Source: Thioclava arctica
GTDB lineage: Bacteria > Pseudomonadota > Alphaproteobacteria > Rhodobacterales > Rhodobacteraceae
Direction of reading: 5' to 3'
NCBI RefSeq assembly: GCF_040892615.1
Contig: NZ_JBFRYC010000004.1
Location: 186,001 to 250,000 of the forward strand
DNA length: 64,000 nt
A model generated the notes under the pieces. The model saw only the letters and a list, made by a program, of their open reading frames with translations, was not told where the DNA came from and searched no databases. Position numbers and translations under genes: made by a program. Positions 7,895 to 17,229 of this stretch are shown in pieces (within the stretch, counting starts at the first letter, position 1; the number at the start of each line of letters is the position of its first letter).

Positions 7895-9838
7895 ATGAAC
7901 ACTCCCGTTTCGATCCATCCTCAGGGCGATATCGCTATCGTCACGCTCGACAACCCGCCGGTCAATGCGATCTCGGCGGCGGTGCGCAAAGCGCTGTGGC
8001 AGGCCGTTGAGGACATCGATGCCGATCCGACCTTGCGCGCCGCGATCCTGATCTGTCAGGGCCGCACGTTCATTGCGGGCGCGGATGTGCGCGAATTCGG
8101 GCAGACCCCAGAGCCGCCGCATCTGCCCGATCTGGTGGATCATCTCGAAGCCGCACGCGTGCCATGGATCGCAGCAATCCACGGTTCGGCCTTGGGCGGT
8201 GGGTTCGAGATTGCGATGGGGTGCCGGTTTCGCGTGGCCGTGCCGCAGGCGAAAATCGGCCTGCCAGAGGTCACGCTTGGCATCATCCCCGGCGCGTCGG
8301 GCACCGTGCGCACACCCCGTCTGGCAGGCGTCGAGGTGGCCGTGGATCTGGTGACGTCGGGCAAGCCGATGGCGGCGTCCAAGGCGCGCGAAGCAGGGCT
8401 GATTGATGCGGTGATCGAGGGCGATCTCGAGGCAGGCGCGATTGCCTTTGCCAAGGCAGCTTTGGCCAAACCCCTGCCAGCGCCGATTTCGGCGCGTCCG
8501 GTCGCGAAAATGGATGACGCGTTTTGGGAGGCCAAGCGCAAACTGGCGGCAAAACCGGGCCATCGCGCACCGCTTGAGGCGCTCGCCGCGCTGCGCCGCG
8601 CCACCGAACTGCCCTTTGACGCAGCCATGGCCGCAGAGCGTGAGAGCTTTCTCGCGCTGCGCACCTCGGATGAGGCGGCAGCCCTGCGCGCCGTGTTCTT
8701 TGCTGAGCGCGCCGCACCCCGCCCAGATGCGCTGCGCGACGTGACGCCGCGCAAGCTGGCGCAGGTTGGCGTTGTGGGCGGCGGGACGATGGGGGCAGGG
8801 ATCGCGGCAGCTCTGCGCAGCGCCGGGCTGCCGGTGGTGTTGATCGAGCGCGACGATCACGCGCTGGCACGCGGGATCGACACGCTGGCCAAGACATTCG
8901 CCGGCGCGATCAAGCGGGGCAAGCTCACTGAGCAGGCGCGCGATGCGCTGATGGAGGGTGTCACGGGGGCTACCGATTATGCGGCATTGTCGGAGTGTGA
9001 TCTGGTTATCGAGGCGGTTTTTGAGGAGCTGTCCGTCAAGCGGCAGGTGTTTGAAAACCTGATCGCGCACTGTCGCCGCGATGCGATCTTGGCCACGAAC
9101 ACCTCTTATATTGACCCGCGCGAGATCTTCGCCGGATTGCCGGGGGCCGAGCGTTTCATCGGCCTGCATTTCTTCAGCCCCGCCCAGATCATGAAGCTGC
9201 TGGAAATCGTGCCCCTGCCAGACACGGCACCAGACGTTCTGGCCACGGGTTTCGCACTGGCCAAGCAATTGAACAAGATCCCGGTCCGCGCTGGCATCTG
9301 CGAGGGCTTCATCGGCAACCGCATTCTCAAACGCTACCGTGCCGAGGCGGAAACCCTCGTGCGGCGCGGTGTGCCGATTGCACAGGTCGACGCCGCGATG
9401 CGTGGATATGGCTTTCGGATGGGCCCGTTTGAGGCGCAAGACTTGGGCGGGCTCGACATCGCTTATCTGCAACGCGAGGGCGCGCGCGCTGCGGGTCAGG
9501 ACGTGCCCGAGACGCTGGGCGATATCCTTGTTGGGGCAGGGCGCAAGGGGCAAAAAACGGGCGGCGGCTGGTATGATTACACCGAGGGCGATCGCACGCC
9601 CCAGCCCTCAGCGCGCGTGGCAGAACTGCTTGCGCCCCACATCGCCAAGGACGCGCCCGGTCTTGAGGACGTTCAGATCGCCGCGCAACTGATTGCGGCG
9701 ATGGCAGCCGAAGGCGAGGCCATTCTTACAGAGGGGATCGCCGACAAGGCCAGCGATATCGATCTGGTCGAGATCCACGGCTACGGTTTCCCGCGCTGGA
9801 AAGGTGGCCCGATGTTTGCGAGCGGCAAGCACCGCTAG
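7895..9838 (+). CDS. Fused enoyl-CoA hydratase / 3-hydroxyacyl-CoA dehydrogenase
   Basis: This 647-residue enzyme joins an N-terminal crotonase domain (about 1-190; GRTFIAGADVREF and the hydratase site around GIIPGASGT) to a 3-hydroxyacyl-CoA dehydrogenase (NAD-binding VGVVGGGTMGAG from about residue 290; catalytic His in LHFFSPAQIM; FIGNRI segment). It should hydrate 2-enoyl-CoA and oxidise 3-hydroxyacyl-CoA in beta-oxidation. Its place directly behind the transporter and near paaN suggests it supplies the PaaF/PaaH-type steps, but the FadJ-like fusion could also serve fatty acids. The ATG at 7895, 10 nt after the LivF-class stop and preceded by GAAGAGG, is preferred. Confidence 0.88.
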   Translation: MNTPVSIHPQGDIAIVTLDNPPVNAISAAVRKALWQAVEDIDADPTLRAAILICQGRTFIAGADVREFGQTPEPPHLPDLVDHLEAARVPWIAAIHGSALGGGFEIAMGCRFRVAVPQAKIGLPEVTLGIIPGASGTVRTPRLAGVEVAVDLVTSGKPMAASKAREAGLIDAVIEGDLEAGAIAFAKAALAKPLPAPISARPVAKMDDAFWEAKRKLAAKPGHRAPLEALAALRRATELPFDAAMAAERESFLALRTSDEAAALRAVFFAERAAPRPDALRDVTPRKLAQVGVVGGGTMGAGIAAALRSAGLPVVLIERDDHALARGIDTLAKTFAGAIKRGKLTEQARDALMEGVTGATDYAALSECDLVIEAVFEELSVKRQVFENLIAHCRRDAILATNTSYIDPREIFAGLPGAERFIGLHFFSPAQIMKLLEIVPLPDTAPDVLATGFALAKQLNKIPVRAGICEGFIGNRILKRYRAEAETLVRRGVPIAQVDAAMRGYGFRMGPFEAQDLGGLDIAYLQREGARAAGQDVPETLGDILVGAGRKGQKTGGGWYDYTEGDRTPQPSARVAELLAPHIAKDAPGLEDVQIAAQLIAAMAAEGEAILTEGIADKASDIDLVEIHGYGFPRWKGGPMFASGKHR

Positions 9839-9857
9839 GGGCTCAGGCGCGCCTGTC

Positions 9858-12800
9858 CTAAGCCATAGCTTTGACAAGCGCGTCTGCCTTGGGTTTGAAC
9901 CTGCGGATCGCCTCATCTTTAACCGGGCCATAGCCGCGGAACTGCATCGGTATTTCAAGCGCCTCTTGCGCCGAGGCCGCGGTCTTGTCCGAGATCAGCG
10001 CGGGTAGGGTTTCAAGAAGGGTTTCGAACCAGTCGATCAGGGCAACTTCTTGTTTACGCTCCTGGCTGTAGCCAAACAGATCGAACTTGGTCCCCCGCAG
10101 GCGGCGCAGCGAGGCGAGCGCGCGCAGTGCCGGTGTCATCCACGGGCCGAAGCTGCGTTTGACGGGCCGTCCGCGCGCATCCGTCTTGCGAGAGAAAATC
10201 GGCGGGGCCATGTGATAATTGATCTTGAAGCCGGGCTCGAATTCCTGTGCCAGAGCCGTGGCGAAACTGTCTTGCCCATGTAAGCGCGCGACCTCGTATT
10301 CGTCCTTATAGGCCATCAGCTTGAATAGCGATTTCGCCGCCGCTGTGGTCAGATCCTGCGCACAGGCTGGGTCCAGATCATCGCGCAGAGCCGCACGGAA
10401 ACGCGTGAGGGAGCGCGTGTAGCGCTCTGCGTAGCGGGCGTTCTGATACTCGGTCAGAAAAGCCACATGCTTGGCGATGAGCGCCTCAAGACTTGGGGGC
10501 GCAGCCGGGGTTTCTTGCGCAAGGATGGCATCCGGCGTCTCTGCCAGCACCCGGCCCAGATCGAATGCGCGAGCATTTTTCTCAACTGCCACGGCGTTCA
10601 GGGTGATCGCCTGTTTGAGAGCCGCTTCGCTGACCGGCACCAGCCCTTTTTGCCACGCATAGCCAAGCAGGATGACATTGGCGAACACGCTGTCGCCCAA
10701 AAGCGTCTCAGCCAATGCGTTGGCGTCAAAACTCCAGACGTTCTCGGTTCCCGCGATACTGCGGATCGCCTGTTCACGCAGATCGACACTCAGGCTCGCA
10801 TCGCGATGCAACACCAAGTCACCGGTTGGCATTTCAGCGGTATTGAGCACGATCCGCGAGCCGGGCTTGAAATAGGCCGACGCACGCGGTGCCGAGGACA
10901 CCACGATGTCGCAGGCGATAACAGCCTCGGCCGAGCCAATATCGGTGCGCACCTGATGGATTGCGTCCGGGCTTTGGCCCAGACGAATATAGCTGAGCAC
11001 GGTGCCGAATTTCTGCGCAAATCCGGTGAAATCAAGAACGGATGCGCCTTTTCCCTCAAGATGCGCGGCCATCGTGATCAGCGCCCCGACCGTCACCACG
11101 CCCGTGCCCCCGACACCGGTCACCAGTAGGTCGTAGGGCTTGGCAAGGCCTGACATTTTCGGCGCGGGCAGGGCGCGTAGCAAGCTTGCCACATCCACGT
11201 CGCGCCCGGTTTTCTTGCGCCGCACTGCGCCTTCTATGGTCACGAAACTGGGGCAAAACCCGTTGAGGCACGAGAAGTCCTTGTTGCAGGTCGACAAATT
11301 GACTTTGCGCTTGCGACCAAACTCGGTGTCGAGCGGCTCGATGCTCAGGCAGTTGCTTTCCACCGAGCAATCGCCGCAGCCTTCGCACACCGAGGGGTTG
11401 ATATAGGCAAACCGCTTGGGGTCGGGCATCGTGCCACGCTTGCGGCGGCGGCGTTTCTCGGTGGCGCAGGTTTGCTCATAAATCAGGACGCTGACGCCGC
11501 GCACGTCGCGCAACTCGCGTTGAACGGCGTCCAGGTCTTCGCGCGGGTTGAAACTGGTCCCGTGCGGGAAGTCTGCGCGCTCGAATTTCGCGATGTCGTC
11601 CGAGACTAGCGCGATCCGATCGACCCCTTCGGCGCGGCAGGTCTGCGCAATGGCGCTGACGCTGATCGGGCCATCGACCGGCTGGCCACCGGTCATCGCG
11701 ACCGCATCATTATAGAGGATCTTGTAGGTGATATTGGCCCCGGTCGCGACCGCCTGACGGATCGCGAGCGAGCCGGAATGATACCATGTTCCTTCCCCGA
11801 GGTTCTGGAACATGTGCTTGCCGCCGGAGTATTTCGACGCCACCAGATGGGGCACGCCCTCGGCGCCCATCTGCGCATAGCCCCCGGTTTCGCGGTCCAT
11901 CCAGCTGGCCATCACATGACAGCCGATGCCAGAGGCCGCCTTGCTGCCTTCGGGCAGTTTGGTCGAGGTGTTATGCGGACAGCCCGAGCAGAAATAGGGG
12001 GTGCGGGTCGCGCCGGGCACGTTGAGCAGTCTCGGCGGATGATCGGTCAGGGCGCGGGCCTTGGCCAGCAGGCCCTCATCGGGGAAATAGGCGTTCAGAC
12101 GCTCTGCCACGATGGGCACTAGGCCAAGCGGGCTTAGTTCTCCGGTCCAGGGCACCAGGGGATCGCCCGCCGCGCGGTGCTTGCCCACCATCTTCTTGGG
12201 CTTGTCGCCGGGCCAGTCGTAGAAATACTCTTTGAACTGGCTCTCAATGATGCCGCGCTTTTCTTCGATCACCAGAACCTCGGTCTTGCCGCGCACAAAG
12301 GCCAGCGCATCGCGGCGCGCCAGCGGCCAGACCATGCCGACCTTGTAGATATCAATGCCAAGGCGACGGCACGCGGCCTCATCAATCCCCAGAAGCCGCA
12401 GCGCTTCCATAAGATCAAGATGGCCTTTGCCCGTGGTGACAATGCCAAAGCTGGCATCACGGATGTCATAGATGTGGCGATCAATCGGGTTGGCTTCGAC
12501 AAAGGCTTCGACTGCGCGCAGCTTGTGTTCGATCCGGGTTTCGATCAGCGGGCTGGGCAAATCCGAGCGGCGCACATGCAACCCGCCCGGCGGCAAGTCG
12601 ATCTCGGGGAGCGAAAACACCCGGTCTTGGGGTAATTCCACCGATTGACCACTTTCCACCGTCTCTGAAATCGCCTTGAACCCGACCCATGTGCCCGAAT
12701 AGCGGCTTAGCGCGATCCCGTATTCTCCGAAGGTCAGATATTCCGCGACATTGGCGGGGTTCAGCGTTGGCATGAACCACGTCATGAACGCCACGTCGGA

Positions 12801-13289
12801 CTGATGGGGCATCGATGAGGAAACGCAGCCATGATCGTCGCCCGCGACCACCAGAACGCCCCCTTTGGGCGAGGACCCGTAGGCATTTCCATGGCGCAGC
12901 GCATCGCCTGAGCGATCAACGCCGGGGCCTTTGCCATACCACATCGAAAACACGCCCTCGACCGTGGCATCGGGGTCAAGCACGGCTTGTTGCGCCCCCA
13001 GCACCGCCGTTGCGCCAAGATCTTCGTTCACCGCAGGCAGGAAGGTGATGCCCGCCGCATCGGTCTGCGCACGCGATCGCCACAGCTCCAGATCAAGCCC
13101 GCCAAGCGGTGAGCCACGATAGCCCGAAATGAACCCTGCGGTGTTCAGGCCCGCCGCGCGATCTCGACGTGCCTGATCGAACATGATCCGCACCAAAGCT
13201 TGCGTCCCGGTCAGAAACACCCGGCCGTGCGATGCGTCATAGCGATCCGACAATGCGTAGCTTTGAAACTGATGCGTGGTCTGGTTCAT
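9858..13289 (-). CDS. Indolepyruvate:ferredoxin oxidoreductase, fused alpha and beta parts
   Basis: This 1143-residue protein matches the fused indolepyruvate ferredoxin oxidoreductase family, which oxidatively decarboxylates aryl 2-oxoacids with TPP and Fe-S clusters to give arylacetyl-CoA and reduced ferredoxin. The TPP-binding region follows FCSGCPHNTS (near residue 431) and includes NDAVAMTGGQ. A Cys-rich cluster domain (PSVCEGCGDCSVESNC) lies near residue 630, and the 2-oxoacid oxidoreductase gamma domain (VTGVGGTGVV) begins near 720. The start follows GGGGGAAGG. It converges on the fused hydratase/dehydrogenase gene and is divergent from an Lrp-type regulator. The substrate could be indolepyruvate, phenylpyruvate or hydroxyphenylpyruvate. 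Confidence 0.93.
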   Translation of the reverse strand: MNQTTHQFQSYALSDRYDASHGRVFLTGTQALVRIMFDQARRDRAAGLNTAGFISGYRGSPLGGLDLELWRSRAQTDAAGITFLPAVNEDLGATAVLGAQQAVLDPDATVEGVFSMWYGKGPGVDRSGDALRHGNAYGSSPKGGVLVVAGDDHGCVSSSMPHQSDVAFMTWFMPTLNPANVAEYLTFGEYGIALSRYSGTWVGFKAISETVESGQSVELPQDRVFSLPEIDLPPGGLHVRRSDLPSPLIETRIEHKLRAVEAFVEANPIDRHIYDIRDASFGIVTTGKGHLDLMEALRLLGIDEAACRRLGIDIYKVGMVWPLARRDALAFVRGKTEVLVIEEKRGIIESQFKEYFYDWPGDKPKKMVGKHRAAGDPLVPWTGELSPLGLVPIVAERLNAYFPDEGLLAKARALTDHPPRLLNVPGATRTPYFCSGCPHNTSTKLPEGSKAASGIGCHVMASWMDRETGGYAQMGAEGVPHLVASKYSGGKHMFQNLGEGTWYHSGSLAIRQAVATGANITYKILYNDAVAMTGGQPVDGPISVSAIAQTCRAEGVDRIALVSDDIAKFERADFPHGTSFNPREDLDAVQRELRDVRGVSVLIYEQTCATEKRRRRKRGTMPDPKRFAYINPSVCEGCGDCSVESNCLSIEPLDTEFGRKRKVNLSTCNKDFSCLNGFCPSFVTIEGAVRRKKTGRDVDVASLLRALPAPKMSGLAKPYDLLVTGVGGTGVVTVGALITMAAHLEGKGASVLDFTGFAQKFGTVLSYIRLGQSPDAIHQVRTDIGSAEAVIACDIVVSSAPRASAYFKPGSRIVLNTAEMPTGDLVLHRDASLSVDLREQAIRSIAGTENVWSFDANALAETLLGDSVFANVILLGYAWQKGLVPVSEAALKQAITLNAVAVEKNARAFDLGRVLAETPDAILAQETPAAPPSLEALIAKHVAFLTEYQNARYAERYTRSLTRFRAALRDDLDPACAQDLTTAAAKSLFKLMAYKDEYEVARLHGQDSFATALAQEFEPGFKINYHMAPPIFSRKTDARGRPVKRSFGPWMTPALRALASLRRLRGTKFDLFGYSQERKQEVALIDWFETLLETLPALISDKTAASAQEALEIPMQFRGYGPVKDEAIRRFKPKADALVKAMA

Positions 13290-13331
13290 CGGCCTTCCCC
13301 CCTAAAATCACCGGAAATATATCACGCAGTT

Positions 13332-13422
13332 TTTGGATAATCTGATCTCGTTTCTGGAATCACTGCCGATAGTTCGAAATCTTGTGTCGACATAAGTGAC
13401 TTATGTGGTCATATTATCCAAA
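13332..13422. promoter_or_regulatory. Divergent ior/lrp control region with paired inverted repeats
   Basis: TTTGGATAAT (13332-13341) is repeated as a perfect inverted copy ATTATCCAAA (13413-13422), the second copy running into the ATG of the regulator gene. Between them, at 13390-13406, lies a 7-bp-arm palindrome (ACATAAG-TGA-CTTATGT). Spaced symmetric half-sites of this kind suit an Lrp/AsnC octamer that wraps DNA, so the adjacent regulator probably controls both itself and the oxidoreductase here. Confidence 0.55.
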
Positions 13423-13880
13423 TGGAACTGGACAGTCGCGACAAAGAAATCCTCAAAATACTGCAAGCGGATTCCCGTGTTTCCAATGCCGAGATCGCGG
13501 AGCGGGTTGGCATGTCAGCCTCGGCATGCTGGCGCAGAGTGCGCCTGTTTGAAGAGCAGGGTCTGATTGAACGCTACAAGGCCGAGCTGTCGCCGCGCGT
13601 GGCCGGGCTGGCTTTTAGCGCCTTGGTGCAGGTGCGCCTGACCCGGCACAATCCCGAGCATCTCAAAGAGTTCATCGACGCGATCACGACCCGCGCCGAG
13701 GTGCTGGAGTGCTACGCGACCACCGGTCAGGCGGATTATCATCTGCGCCTGCTGTGCAAGGATATCGACGCCTATAACGTCTTCCTCGAAGAGTTTCTGT
13801 TCCGCCTGCCTGCGGTTCAAAGCGCCGAAACCAATGTCGTCCTGCGCGAGGTCAAACGCAGCCACGAACTTCCCTTATGA
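13422..13880 (+). CDS. Lrp/AsnC family transcriptional regulator
   Basis: This 152-residue protein has the Lrp/AsnC layout. The N-terminal winged helix-turn-helix (residues 1-60) contains LDSRDKEILKILQADSR and the recognition segment SASACWRRVRLFEEQG. A C-terminal RAM effector-binding domain follows. No Shine-Dalgarno sequence precedes the ATG, and an AT-rich repeat abuts it, so the message may be leaderless or poorly translated. Divergence from the indolepyruvate oxidoreductase makes that gene its likely target, with an aromatic amino acid as a plausible effector. It converges on the kynureninase gene. Confidence 0.93.
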   Translation: MELDSRDKEILKILQADSRVSNAEIAERVGMSASACWRRVRLFEEQGLIERYKAELSPRVAGLAFSALVQVRLTRHNPEHLKEFIDAITTRAEVLECYATTGQADYHLRLLCKDIDAYNVFLEEFLFRLPAVQSAETNVVLREVKRSHELPL

Positions 13881-13994
13881 CCCCCCCGATCCTTGGACGC
13901 TCACTGGTCTAAATTCAGCGCCGTTTTGCGTCTGCTGATCGGGTTGGGTTTTTGCGTTTCTCGGCCAATAGGCTCCGCCATCAGCCGCGGTTTT

Positions 13995-15185
13995 TCAGGT
14001 GACGCGCGAACGCGCCTTATAAGCGGGATCGTCCCAAAGCCTGTTGGTCATCACATCCTCGATGATTTCAGCCGCGCGCACCACGTCGCCCTCATCAATG
14101 TATAGCGGGGTAAAGCCGAACCGCATCGCATCGGGGGCGCGGAAATCGCCAATCACGCCCCGCTCGATGAGGGCCTGAATCGCGGCGTAGCTTTCGGAGA
14201 AACCGAACGAGACCTGACTGCCGCGCGCCATAGGATCGCGCGGGCTGAGCAAGGTCAGATCGGGGCAGCGCGTCTCGACTTCGCGGATGAACCGCTCGGA
14301 CAGCTCGATGGAACGTGCGCGCACCTCCGCCATCGTCAGCCCGTCCCAAACGCTCAGAGCTTCTTCAAGCGCGGTGGCCTGCAGCACCGGTGGCGTGCCC
14401 ACGCGCATCCGCTCAACCGCGCGCCCCGGGCGATAGCCGAGATCAAAGGCGAACGGTGCCTCATGGCCCAGCCAGCCGCTGAGCGCCGGGCGTACCGTCT
14501 CGGCGATATCGGGGCGCACATAGATGAAGGCGGGCGCGCCGGGCCCCCCGTTGAGATATTTATAGGTGCAGCCTACGGCGAATTCAGCGTTATTTGCGAC
14601 CATGTCGACGGGCACTGCGCCCGCGCTATGGGCCAGATCCCAGATCATCACCGCCCCGACCGCATGGGCCTTTTGCGTGATCGCTGTGAAATCGTGCATC
14701 CGGCCCGTGCGGTAATCCACCTGCGTCAGCATCACGACCGCCACCTCTTCGGTGATCGCATCGGCGACCTCTTCGGGGGGCGGGGTGCGCAGTTCATGCC
14801 CGCGCCCCAGCGAGCGCAGCAACCCCTCGGCCATATAAAGATCGGTCGGAAAATTGCCATTGTCCGACAGCACCACCTTGCGATCGGGTCGCATCTCAAG
14901 CGCCGAGGCCAGCGCCTGATAGACCTTGATCGATAGCGTGTCGCCGATCACCACCGCGCCCTCGGGCGCGCCGATCAGCCTCGCGATCTTATTGCCCACT
15001 CGCGCGGGCTGATCCATCCACTGCGCGTCGTTCCAGCCGCGAATGAGCATCTCGCCCCATTCCTTATGCACGCAACGCTCAAGCCGTTCGGCCACGCCGC
15101 GCGGCAAGGGGCCAAGCGAGTTTCCATCGAGATAAATCACCCCTTCGGGCAGATCGAACAGGTGCTTTCTGGGCAGGCTCGCCAT
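13995..15185 (-). CDS. kynU: Kynureninase
   Basis: This 396-residue PLP enzyme matches kynureninase, which cleaves kynurenine to anthranilate and alanine. The PLP lysine lies in CTYKYLNGGPGAPAF near residue 207. Other family marks are YLDGNSLGPLP at the N-terminus and WDLAHSAGAVPVD, which holds the cofactor-binding Asp. The ATG shares a TAATG overlap with the tryptophan dioxygenase stop, so the two are translationally coupled. No anthranilate dioxygenase lies nearby, so the fate of anthranilate cannot be read from the window. Confidence 0.95.
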   Translation of the reverse strand: MASLPRKHLFDLPEGVIYLDGNSLGPLPRGVAERLERCVHKEWGEMLIRGWNDAQWMDQPARVGNKIARLIGAPEGAVVIGDTLSIKVYQALASALEMRPDRKVVLSDNGNFPTDLYMAEGLLRSLGRGHELRTPPPEEVADAITEEVAVVMLTQVDYRTGRMHDFTAITQKAHAVGAVMIWDLAHSAGAVPVDMVANNAEFAVGCTYKYLNGGPGAPAFIYVRPDIAETVRPALSGWLGHEAPFAFDLGYRPGRAVERMRVGTPPVLQATALEEALSVWDGLTMAEVRARSIELSERFIREVETRCPDLTLLSPRDPMARGSQVSFGFSESYAAIQALIERGVIGDFRAPDAMRFGFTPLYIDEGDVVRAAEIIEDVMTNRLWDDPAYKARSRVT

Positions 15186-16015
15186 TACAGATTTCCTCTC
15201 ACATTCCAAAGCTCTGGGAACAGCTCGACCTCAAGCATGCGGCGCAAGTAAGCGACCCCGGCCGTGCCCCCCGTGCCGCGCTTGAATCCGATCACGCGTT
15301 CGACGGTCGTGACATGGTTGAAGCGCCAGCGACGGAAATAGTCCTCGAGATCGACAAGCTTTTCGGCCAGTTCATAAAGTTCCCAATGCTCTTCGGGTGC
15401 CTCGTAAACCCGCTGCCAGATCGCCATGATCCGATCATCCGCATCATGCGGCATGTTCAGGTTGGGTTCGGGCAAATTCGCAGCAGTCACCCCAAGACGA
15501 GCGGCGGCAAAGCGGATCGCTTCGTCATACAGGCTTGGCTGCGCCAGTTCGTCATTGAGCAAACCCATGATGTCGGCGCGATGTTTATGCACCCGCGTCA
15601 TCGCCAGATTGCGATTGCCAAGAACGAATTCGATCAGGCGGTATTGATAAGATTGAAACCCCGATGAGGCCCCAAGAGCCTCGCGAAACCGCGTGTAGTC
15701 GCTGGGCGTCATGGTGCGCAGCACATCCCAAGCCCCGTTAAGTTGCTCGAAAATCCGGGCCAACCGTGAGAGGATCTTAAAGCACGGACGCAGGGTTCCG
15801 GCGCGGATCATCTCGCGCGCAGAGCGCAGTTCGTGCAGGGCCAGCTTCATCCAAAGCTCGCTTGTCTGATGCTGAATGATGAAGAGCAATTCGTCATGGG
15901 CATCTGACAGCGTGTCCTGCGCCGACAAAACCTTATCAAGGCCCAGATAATCGCTATAGGACATGTCCGTCGCGAACGACATCTTCGCCCCTTCACTTGC
16001 TGGATCGTAAGCCAT
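15185..16015 (-). CDS. kynA: Tryptophan 2,3-dioxygenase
   Basis: This 276-residue haem enzyme opens the indole ring of tryptophan to N-formylkynurenine, the first step of the kynurenine route. Family marks are SYSDYLGLDKVLSAQ near the N-terminus, HDELLFIIQHQTSELWMKL, and the C-terminal NHVTTVERVIGFKRGTGGT with the proximal haem His near residue 230. I chose the ATG at 16015 behind CGGAGGCGGT; an in-frame start at 16066 lacks a binding site. Its TAA overlaps the kynureninase ATG. It is divergent from the formamidase-like gene. Confidence 0.95.
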   Translation of the reverse strand: MAYDPASEGAKMSFATDMSYSDYLGLDKVLSAQDTLSDAHDELLFIIQHQTSELWMKLALHELRSAREMIRAGTLRPCFKILSRLARIFEQLNGAWDVLRTMTPSDYTRFREALGASSGFQSYQYRLIEFVLGNRNLAMTRVHKHRADIMGLLNDELAQPSLYDEAIRFAAARLGVTAANLPEPNLNMPHDADDRIMAIWQRVYEAPEEHWELYELAEKLVDLEDYFRRWRFNHVTTVERVIGFKRGTGGTAGVAYLRRMLEVELFPELWNVRGNL

Positions 16016-16230
16016 ACCGCCTCCGTTAAACTGCGCGACCCTGCAAGATACACGCCCGCCTTGCATTGGACGTTTCCTGGGGTTGCCTGCGCCGGACTCC
16101 TCTGCAAAACAGAGTGTTACGAGAGAGAGTTCGGCTTGATGCGGAGGTTAGCGAGGCCGGCAGCGGCTCGCAATATCAAACCCTTGTGAGCCGAGGCTGC
16201 ACAGGATGCGCAAAACCAACGGGAGGCGTC

Positions 16231-17043
16231 ATGGACGATCAAAGTGGAATTGACTGGGAAGATGCTTTTGTGAACGCCTCCCATATCGAAAACGGCGAGA
16301 GCTATCCGCAGCTTTGGTTGGACCGCGCCGCCGCCTTTCGGGCGCAGATCGAAGGCCGTCTGAGCGAAGTCGCCTATGGTGCAGCTGCACGCGAGAAGAT
16401 GGATATTTTCCGCCCCGAGAGTGACTCCAAAGGGCTGCTGGTCTTCGTGCATGGCGGATATTGGCGCGCATTTTCCAAGGATCACTGGTCGCATCTGGCG
16501 GCGGGGGCCTTGGCGCGGGGCTGGACGGTGGTTATGCCCGGCTACACGCTTGCGCCCGAAAACACCATTCCGGGCATCACCGGGCAAATCAGCCGCGCCA
16601 TCACGCAGGCGGCTGGGCTTGTGGATGGGCCGATCCATCTGGCGGGCCACTCGGCGGGCGGTCATCTGGCGACGCGGATGGTGTCAGATGACAGTACGCT
16701 GCCCGCCCCCATCGCCGAACGCATCGCGCGGGTTATCTCGATCAGCGGGTTGCACGACCTGCGCCCCTTGGTGTTGAACTCCCTCAACGAGATACTGGGG
16801 CTTACCCCAGAAATCGCCGCCGCCGAAAGCCCGGCTTTGCACGGCGTGCGCCCGGGTGTGCGGGTCACCGCTTGGGTCGGCGCGGCGGAGCGCCCGGAGT
16901 TTTTGCGCCAAGCCGCCTTGCTTGCCGAAAGCTGGGCCCCCGCCGATCTGATCGCAGCGCCCCGCCGCCATCATTTCGACGTGATCGATGACCTTTGCGA
17001 GCCGTCAAGCCAGCTCGTCAATGCGCTTTTGGCGTCAGGGTAA
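16231..17043 (+). CDS. Alpha/beta hydrolase, probable kynurenine formamidase
   Basis: This 270-residue alpha/beta hydrolase resembles the AFMID-type arylformamidases that hydrolyse N-formylkynurenine. The oxyanion motif is HGGYWR near residue 75, the nucleophile Ser141 lies in GHSAGGH, and the C-terminal His is in RRHHFDVIDDL. I could not fix the catalytic acid. The ATG at 16231 follows GGGAGGCGTC. It is divergent from kynA and kynU across 215 nt, so formamidase would complete the tryptophan to anthranilate path. It is not the metal-dependent KynB type, so no symbol is given. Confidence 0.8.
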   Translation: MDDQSGIDWEDAFVNASHIENGESYPQLWLDRAAAFRAQIEGRLSEVAYGAAAREKMDIFRPESDSKGLLVFVHGGYWRAFSKDHWSHLAAGALARGWTVVMPGYTLAPENTIPGITGQISRAITQAAGLVDGPIHLAGHSAGGHLATRMVSDDSTLPAPIAERIARVISISGLHDLRPLVLNSLNEILGLTPEIAAAESPALHGVRPGVRVTAWVGAAERPEFLRQAALLAESWAPADLIAAPRRHHFDVIDDLCEPSSQLVNALLASG

Positions 17044-17229
17044 GGGCGCGCTGGCCGCCTTCAGGCAGATTTGGGCGGCATGCGGTTCAGGCATGCGACG
17101 GGGGCAAGGGATACTCCGCCGCGCGTTTTGCGCGAACAGGGTATTGGCAATGCCCGCAAAAGGGAATGGCGGGAAACAGATCGGCACCTTTCCCCGTCTG
17201 GCAGCGATATGGCCGCGCTGAGATGAGCC

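Noticed and set aside
7814..9553. A 579-codon open frame on the minus strand
   Set aside because: It is antisense to the fused hydratase/dehydrogenase, which has all its catalytic motifs; the antisense product is rich in Arg, Gln and His as usual for shadow frames.
9844..9855. Perfect palindrome CAGGCGCGCCTG between convergent genes
   Set aside because: It is too short for a terminator and has no T tract; GC-rich DNA gives such sites by chance.
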